This document shows positions 59,701 through 64,000 of a stretch of DNA of 64,000 nt, in pieces. Numbering within the stretch: the stretch's first letter is position 1; each line of letters starts with the position of its first letter. The translations under genes were made by a program, and so were the position numbers. The notes beneath the pieces are model-generated. The model was not told the DNA's origin. It was given only the letters and a program-made list of their open reading frames with translations, and made no database searches. The stretch is from Paratinospora sagittata (Eukaryota; Streptophyta; Magnoliopsida; Ranunculales; Menispermaceae), in assembly GCA_035771175.1 (NCBI GenBank), contig CM069602.1:9799501-9863500 (forward strand), in the 5' to 3' direction.

Positions 59701-62700
59701 TTAGACAAATCTTAGCATTCTTTTGTGTCTTCCCCAAATGATGTTTCATTCTTAAAACTCTATGAAATTTCCCCCACGATAGTTGCTTCTCAAATAACTT
59801 TTATTATTTGGGTGAACCATGGTACAATTCTCCCTAGTCTTTTCTTCTTTTCTACTCATCTTAACGCTTAACTCTGTAAAGATAAATATATCACCATATG
59901 CTTCAAACAAAGGAACAAAACTAAAAACCCTTTAAACTTGGAAACATGAAGAGAAAGAAATAGAAGGAGAAGTTATTAGTTTTGTTTTTTTTCAATTGGC
60001 TTTCTTTGCAAGAGAATAGAAGCTTCCTGCATGGAGGAAAAAAAGAGCAAGTGATTAAAGAATGGTGGAGATCTGAGCTGGAGAGAGAGAAAATCAGCTT
60101 GGAAGGCCATTGTTTTCGTAGTGATGGATGAAGAAAAAGTCTGGTTTTGTCTCCTTTAATGTCCTAGGGCAAGAAAACCAAAGTAAAAAAAAGTTACAAA
60201 AAGAAAACAAAAAAGTTTTTTTTTTTTTCTTGAATTGAGGGACTAGGGTGGATGTTTTCAATGAACCCTGGATTGCATGATTGATCACATTTGGTATTTT
60301 TCTTTTCCACAATATGGAGTTGTAATCAGTATGACTCATTTCAAATAGTAGGACTTGAATAGAAAATCGTACTGATTTAACCACCATGGTTATGAGCCTT
60401 AGATTTCCTATTAAAAAAAAGAAGTTAGAATATTTGCTTTTTTTTTTCTTTAATCTTCCCTTTTGTTTTTTGTGTTCTTTGCTAATTTAGTTGATTTCTT
60501 CTTTCTTAAAAATAGTTATTCCTGAGACCCGATAATTATTCCTAACTTCATATTTATTCTGTGCAGATACACTATGATAGAGTTGGCAGGGATGGGCTGT
60601 TTAGCCATAAAGAGGTCACTGTCTTATTTATTCCAGACCTATCAGAATGTCTTCCTTCACTGGAAGTGTGGCGAGAGCAATGGTTGGCAAATAAGAAGGC
60701 TGCAGTTGAAAGAGAAAGGAATCTTGCTATGCAGAAGGAGAAGGTTTTTCCCTATTTATTTGTCTTAGAATTTTCTTTCCATGGTTTTATTTTATTTATT
60801 CATGAATTTCATATGTAGTGCTGGTGCTGACTAAGTTGCTTTTGCTTCTCTTCAGAAATCTAATGTGAAAGAGGAGGCTGTTAAAGGTAACTTAAAGAGG
60901 TCTATAGACATGTTACTCATGGTTTGTTGAGTATGAAACTAAAGTGCTCTTTCTTTCTTGTTTTCTGGGCTAGGGGATCAAATCCATGCCCAATCAGAGA
61001 AGAGTTCTGACTCCAAAAAATCTGTTAAAGAGGGAGAGAATCTGGTGAAGCAGGAAAAGAAAGAACCACATGGCTCACTCTCTGAACAGACAGCTGATAT
61101 TGAGAAAGCAGGAAATGAAGGTAGCAGTGAAATAAAAGAAAAATTAACAGATAAACCAAAGAACAAAGAGGTGGGAAATGAGATAGGGGATAAAAATCAC
61201 ATTGAGACAAAAGAAAGTGATTCGGTTGTTCAAGTGACTGGAGCTCAGAAGCCTGGGAAAAAGAGAATTGTAAAGAAACTTGTCAAACACAAGGTTGTTA
61301 ATAAGAAACCTGGTGTTGAAGGTTCTACAAACAAAGAAAATGAAAAGCTTGATGAAAAAGATTTAGGAGAAAACCAAGGTAAACCAGAAGCCAGTGTTCA
61401 ACTGGAGGGATCCTCTGCGGATCCTGGTAGTGTTAAAACTTTTGTGAGGAAGAAAATTGTGAAGAAAATTCCTGCTAAGAAAGTGGCTAAAACTACAAAC
61501 ACTGGTGAAACCCGAACTGAGGGAAAAACTGTGAATGATCAACCTCAGGATAACAGTTCTTCAGTTCAGGAAGCTACTGCTAAGGTAAGTGGTAAGAAGA
61601 AAATAATCAAAAGGGTACCCAAAAAGAAGGCTCCTGTTGTGGACAACAAGGGTGCAGCTGCAGATAGCATAAAAGATGGCGGTAATGATGAGAATAAGGT
61701 AGCCCAGAAAGGATGTGAAACAGAACAGAAGAATGAAGAATTGGTAGGTGCAGGGAAACAAGATGATGGTGCTATCGTGGTTGAGAAACGTGACAAAGTG
61801 GGTAAAAAGGAAGGAAAGGGAGATGGCAAGACTAAAATCGAGACTGGTGCTGCCAAGGGAAAAGGCTCAAATAAGGATAACGGTAATGACAGCAGGAGAG
61901 AAAGAATAAAAGATGAGAAAGAGAAAAAAGGCAAAGATGAGAAAGATGAATTCAGACACAAATCAAGCAAGGATGTGAGAGAGAAAGGAAAGCCCGAGGA
62001 TCCACCAAAGCACCCTGGCTTGATTCTAAAAGCAGAATGTAGCAAGGAATCAAAAGTGGGTAAATGTAGCTTAGATTTCACATCAATTCGCCAAATCATA
62101 GTTGAAAGATCCGATAACTTATTAGGTTTTTTCTTTTTACAGCTGCGCTCAATGTCACTTTCCTTGGATTCACTGTTGGGCTACAGCGACAAGGATATCG
62201 AGGAATCTACTTTTGAGGTTTTTTCTTTATTTCATTGACCTAAATTTTAGTTTTTTGTAAAACTAATGTATTTCATCAATCATGGCATCTTTCCAAATCT
62301 TTTATCTGACAGTTCATTGTTTTCAGCTCTCATTATTTGCGGAGTCTCTTAATGAAATGCTTCAATTTCAAATGGGTTGTCGGCTTCTAGAATTCCTACA
62401 GGTTGATTTTTAAATGTTAATCTGGAGTTAATGTCTTTACGTATTTTCGTGATTGGTGATGCTTTAATTGTATGCAATCATCTACTGCAGAAGCTGCGCC
62501 TGAATTTCATGACCAAGCGAAACCAACACAAAAGACAGCATGAAGAAAATTCCCTGAAGGAAAGTGACAAGGAGAATTCCTCAAGGAAGCGTTCAAAGAC
62601 CACCAATGAGTCTCCTATGCAAAATGAAGCTTCTAAATCTGAAACACAGAATACTTCCAATATGGATAATCAACAAACTACATCCATGGATGCCCCTGCT

Positions 62701-62817
62701 GATGCGGTGGATGATTCCAAGATAGAAGATGAAATGGATGACTATGATCCAGAGGAAGATGTAGATGAAGATCAGGAAATGGATGATGTCGGCCATCAGA
62801 ATGACATATCTAAGGAG
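44767..62817 (+). CDS. RSA1: Protein SHORT ROOT IN SALT MEDIUM 1-like (CCAR1/DBC1-type nuclear regulator), partial, 18 coding exons
   Basis: Joined exons: 44767-44838, 45020-45211, 49624-49908, 50059-50085, 50166-50239, 50480-51187, 51313-51358, 52178-52270, 52355-52410, 52565-52682, 54057-54268, 54380-54443, 60567-60743, 60856-60886, 60974-62055, 62143-62217, 62327-62401, 62491-62817. All junctions are GT-AG and the frame stays open for 1,238 codons without a stop. The protein starts MYSSRGSNPYGQQSYAAQ, a low-complexity Y/Q/G N-terminus typical of this family. Next come an R/E-rich helix (~350-425), a conserved block VERDYLSISKRYPRLF (~473), an inactive-Nudix DBC1-type domain (~557-708), a lysine-rich disordered region (~719-1079) and a conserved LSLSLDSLLGYSDKDIEEST block. 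In Arabidopsis (At2g03150, RSA1/EMB1579) the protein is nuclear and linked to salt-stress signalling, embryo development, transcription and splicing. The EF-hand-like C-terminus lies beyond the window. Confidence 0.93.
46137..46316 (+). mobile_element. tRNA-derived SINE, Au-like
   Basis: Order: an A-box-like ttggctcaatggttagag, a B-box-like cacgagttcgagtcgtgg, then the body aaacaacctcctgtg, gcgtacgttagacccaaagt, ccgagaccctgcata and gtgcactgcgctgcctttt. This resembles the widespread plant Au SINE, including its short T-run end. No clear target duplication was found. A second, more diverged copy is at 53307-53486. Confidence 0.85.
48133..48330 (-). mobile_element. tRNA-derived SINE with perfect 15-bp target duplication
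   Basis: The direct repeat ataattcttccctct flanks it at 48118-48132 and 48331-48345. On the minus strand it begins aaccaacggtgggttggttc, with an A-box-like ttggttcattggttgggtgc, a B-box-like tcaagttcgaaac, a body of about 100 bp, and an A-rich tail (the T-rich run at 48133-48166 on +). All hallmarks of pol III-type SINE retroposition are present. Confidence 0.9.
50480..51187 (+). other. RSA1-like exon with the R/E repeat helix
   Basis: This 708-bp exon (residues 217-452) ends in a long alternating R-E stretch, roughly 50850-51075, predicted as a charged single helix or a mixed-charge RE/RD domain like those in splicing-associated proteins. A basic segment with TPPRITKDRR follows. The purine-rich DNA (gagaaagagaacgagaa type) creates long spurious frames on the other strand. 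It is the most repeat-like coding exon and the likeliest to vary in length between alleles. Confidence 0.85.
52683..54056 (+). other. 1.4-kb intron of the RSA1-like gene
   Basis: Bounded by donor aag|gtgaat and acceptor ccgtttcag|gtg. It contains the Au-like SINE at 53307-53486. Otherwise T-rich, with no coding segment. Confidence 0.85.
53307..53486 (+). mobile_element. tRNA-derived SINE, Au-like, diverged
   Basis: This shares the order seen at 46137-46316: a ccttggcacaactg start, gtcatgggattgagttgtgg in the B-box position, ggtaaggctgcttacaatag, ccttccccaggaccctacat and gcactgcgctgccctttttt. The A and B boxes are damaged, so it is an older copy. It lies in the 1.4-kb intron before the Nudix-domain exons. 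Confidence 0.8.
55187..56207 (-). pseudogene. LINE 3' fragment with zf-RVT-like region
   Basis: The minus-strand translation includes FRIGNGEMIKLKEDLLIG, FASLFPAIYCLCPNHH and WNLHFPRNL, which resemble the region between RT and the zinc-binding domain of plant L1-type LINEs. Further on, a SADHLFIHCSFSKQLW remnant matches the zf-RVT cysteine-histidine segment. A T-run on + at about 55189-55195 (A-tail on minus) marks a likely 3' end. There are many stops and shifts. Confidence 0.65.
56960..57245 (+). pseudogene. LINE RT C-terminal remnant, forward
   Basis: Degraded + strand translation keeps an EIRNEHIGEAMDTIF stretch, then WFGHVQ in another frame, as in the RT-distal part of plant LINEs (R-W-x-GHV, followed by a RGRP-like region). 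It is very decayed, and the call rests on these short blocks only. Confidence 0.45.
57428..57870 (-). pseudogene. hAT transposase remnant (DUF659 region)
   Basis: The minus-strand translation begins CTMMLDSWTDDRSKMIINF, then a TAG, then NSPKRIVFLKSIDAFGIGKD, LLDSVVQEVEGENIVQVITD and LFQFPYVANYINLML. This is the DUF659 segment found in plant hAT-type transposases of the ZBED/CACTA-like annotation class. The zinc finger and the C-terminal dimerisation domain are absent. It lies next to a non-autonomous hAT MITE. Confidence 0.8.
57892..58361. mobile_element. hAT-type MITE, 470 bp
   Basis: The direct repeat tactcttaaa lies at 57882-57891 and 58362-58371. Termini are taggggtgttca and tgaacacctg, inverted with one indel. 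Subterminal gggttgggtcgg and cgggttggtcgg motifs are typical of these MITEs. A hAT target duplication is 8 bp; the 10 shared bases probably include two by chance. There is no coding capacity. Confidence 0.85.
58591..59430 (-). pseudogene. LINE reverse-transcriptase fragment with (TTGAG)n tail
   Basis: The minus-strand translation includes LKSKGFKINRTKTEYIKSNF, then KIESQEIPRRKVFRYMGSIV, VNHRVKVGWVKWRNVS, PLKLKGNFCKIAIRPTML. These are the RT thumb/connection motifs of plant LINEs (family form FRYLGSI, GW-KWR, PLKLKGKFY). The 3' end is marked by agccaaccacataattgg and a (TTGAG)n-type tail (ctcaactcaact on + at about 58600-58622). The intervening segment is degraded. Confidence 0.8.
60974..62055 (+). 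other. Large lysine-rich disordered exon of the RSA1-like gene
   Basis: 1,082 bp encoding about 360 residues rich in K, E, D, G and S. A basic motif recurs three times: GKKRIVKKLVKHK (about 61255), RKKIVKKIPAKKVAK (about 61447) and GKKKIIKRVPKKK (about 61590). It ends with KHPGLILKAE just before donor 62055/62056. The reading frame continues past the donor by chance to 62238; the conserved LRSMSLSLDSLL continuation at acceptor 62142 shows that this stretch is an intron. Confidence 0.85.
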
Positions 62818-63689
62818 GTTTTTTTCTTGTTGCTAAAAACTCAAGATGGTTTTTCTTCTATTTTATTCTTTTATCTTTCTAGTACAATGGTCCTTATTAT
62901 TCATCTAAAACGTTATGCTTTCATTGCCATGGGGAATATCTATCATTTGTTATTTATTGTTGCTTTTCCTTTGTGCCACAACTCTTATGTCTCTGTCTAT
63001 TGAATCACATGTTGAATTTGGCCTATGCCTTTCTTGTACATTATTGAAATAAAACTTCAAGGACATCAAAGAGAAATTATCAATACTGACTTCAAGTTCC
63101 TTGTATTAAACTTGCTCCATATTGAAGTCTTTGATGGTTATATTTCTTTTGTACTATATTGAACATTTATGTGATTAAGTTTTTCCTTATTGTTTCAATC
63201 CTAGTCAATTTTTGTCTTCCTCTAGCCTTTCAAGCACTTTGACTTGAATTGTGTTCTTTTTTTATGTTCCAGACTTCAGTCTTTGGTCCTTATTTCATTT
63301 AATTTAAGAAAGTTGCTGTAGTCATTTTTTTTTTATTTCTTACTACTTTTACTGGCCTGGTGACAGATTTTTAAACTTCAGCATTTTATGGTTTTTGTGC
63401 AAAGCACTATTATCATGCTTACAACCCTTCATGGCTATTTGACTGTTTGCATGCATTCCTGCATATTGGCAATGTCCTTTATATATATGAGTGATGCTAC
63501 ATTGATTGGGGTAAAAATTGCAATACAAACTGCATGGCTCCATCACCTTTGGATTTGCATTGAATCACGTGTCAATACGTGATATATTATCCAAAGGTGA
63601 CGGAGTGCTACAGTTTACACTGAAGTACAGCACCCCATTCAATTTAGCATTATTCTTTATATATTTGTTATTCTTAGGTGAAGTTAGTT
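62818..63689 (+). other. Intron after the last coding exon seen
   Basis: The donor gag|gttttt ends the acidic exon. I see no further exon with the expected EF-hand-like sequence before the window ends. The sequence is T-rich and the open frames are short. Confidence 0.7.
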
Positions 63690-64000
63690 ATACCTTGGGC
63701 ACTTGTAGGACATGCTGAAGTGAGAAGCAATCTTCACAATTAGTAGGAAACCTCCTGCCTGAGGAAACCTCCCACTTTTTCAGATCTCCTTGGAGAACTG
63801 ACACCTGAAAAGTAAATGGAAATAATGGATCACATGATTCTTCATACTGCAAGCACAGCAGACAACAGTTTGGAGATAACATATATGTAGGAAAATGCCT
63901 TTGCAACACATTGAGAGTGCCCATCTTCCTATGAGCCACAAGCCAACCAAGAACCTTTACCTAGAATTTCAGCTTTCCTAATGAAAGAAGCAAGAGGAAA
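63690..64000 (-). pseudogene. LINE zf-RVT fragment at the window edge
   Basis: The minus-strand translation gives WLVAHRKMGTLNVLQRHFPT, then NCCLLCLQYEESCDPLF, close to the plant LINE zf-RVT pattern (C-x2-C, then E-S-x-x-H-L-F, with the histidine replaced here). It is probably another LINE insertion in the same intron and continues past the edge. Confidence 0.55.

Larger units (their letters stand above)
54444..60566 (+). other. 6.1-kb intron of the RSA1-like gene, a TE trap
   Basis: Bounded by donor gag|gtaaag and acceptor ctgtgcag|ata. It contains LINE fragments in both orientations, a hAT transposase remnant and a hAT MITE (listed separately). The part from 59430 to 60560 has small open frames with no recognisable domain. 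Confidence 0.85.
54057..60743 (+). other. Exons encoding the DBC1-type inactive Nudix domain
   Basis: Three exons (54057-54268, 54380-54443, 60567-60743; residues ~557-708) encode VILMSGISKDALEDLSSDK, NNILRFAFLRKDRSFMAIGG and ALRYAKFLTKLELNACQHW across a splice, then EVTVLFIPDLSECLPSLEVW. This order matches the CCAR1/DBC1 domain related to Nudix hydrolases that has lost the catalytic Nudix box; no G-x5-E-x7-REUXEE box is present here. A 6.1-kb TE-rich intron separates the second and third exons. Confidence 0.8.

Noticed and set aside
47560..60080. Shared motif ttttattatttg near 47577 and 59800 as evidence of a common repeat
   Set aside because: Only about 30 bp resemble each other in T-rich DNA; too short to call.
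62056..62142. Reading the large exon straight through 62056-62142 as coding
   Set aside because: The frame is open by chance; the conserved protein order needs a GT-AG intron here, and the reading frame ends soon after at 62238.

Overview
The window is nuclear DNA from a flowering plant, probably a dicot. It contains plant LTR retrotransposons with initiator-Met-tRNA primer sites, tRNA-derived SINEs, hAT and MULE remnants, and one plant-type gene with many GT-AG introns. I cannot name the species; the repeat types would fit a cucurbit, but that is a guess.

The first two thirds (about 1-42,420) are nested transposable elements with no host gene I can support. From left to right: a tandem ~179-bp satellite-like array (1-1059, resuming at 4118-4253) split by a 3.06-kb solo LTR; the N-terminal exon of a MULE transposase; a 3'-truncated Ty1/copia element joined head to head to a piece of a related copy; and a second solo LTR of the first family. 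Next comes a forward-oriented Ty3/gypsy element (14,976-26,990) interrupted by three insertions from a second ~2.5-kb LTR family. An inverted gypsy element of the same kind (27,640-30,034 and 41,801-42,420) is interrupted in its reverse transcriptase by an 11.8-kb insertion. That insertion holds a reverse-oriented gypsy element with ~3-kb LTRs, PBS, gag, protease, RT, RNase H, integrase with a chromodomain-like tail, and PPT. One of its LTRs contains a 581-bp foldback element. Perfect 5-bp target duplications (CCCGG, AACGG, GCAGG, GGATC) support four solo-LTR insertions, and the interrupted host sequences resume in register.

The last third (about 43,850-64,000) is one host gene on the + strand. 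It is the plant CCAR1/DBC1-type nuclear protein known in Arabidopsis as SHORT ROOT IN SALT MEDIUM 1 / EMB1579. I placed a TATA box, a non-coding first exon with a telo-box and a short uORF, and 18 coding exons giving 1,238 codons; the gene runs off the right edge. Its introns hold SINEs (one with a perfect 15-bp target duplication), LINE fragments, a hAT transposase remnant and hAT-type MITEs.

I see no convincing undescribed functional system. The most unusual structures are the foldback built from inverted SINE-like units, the head-to-tail LTR plus partial LTR at 30,035-34,061, the hypervariable minisatellites inside one LTR family, and element reading frames broken almost only by TAG/TAA at likely glutamine codons.
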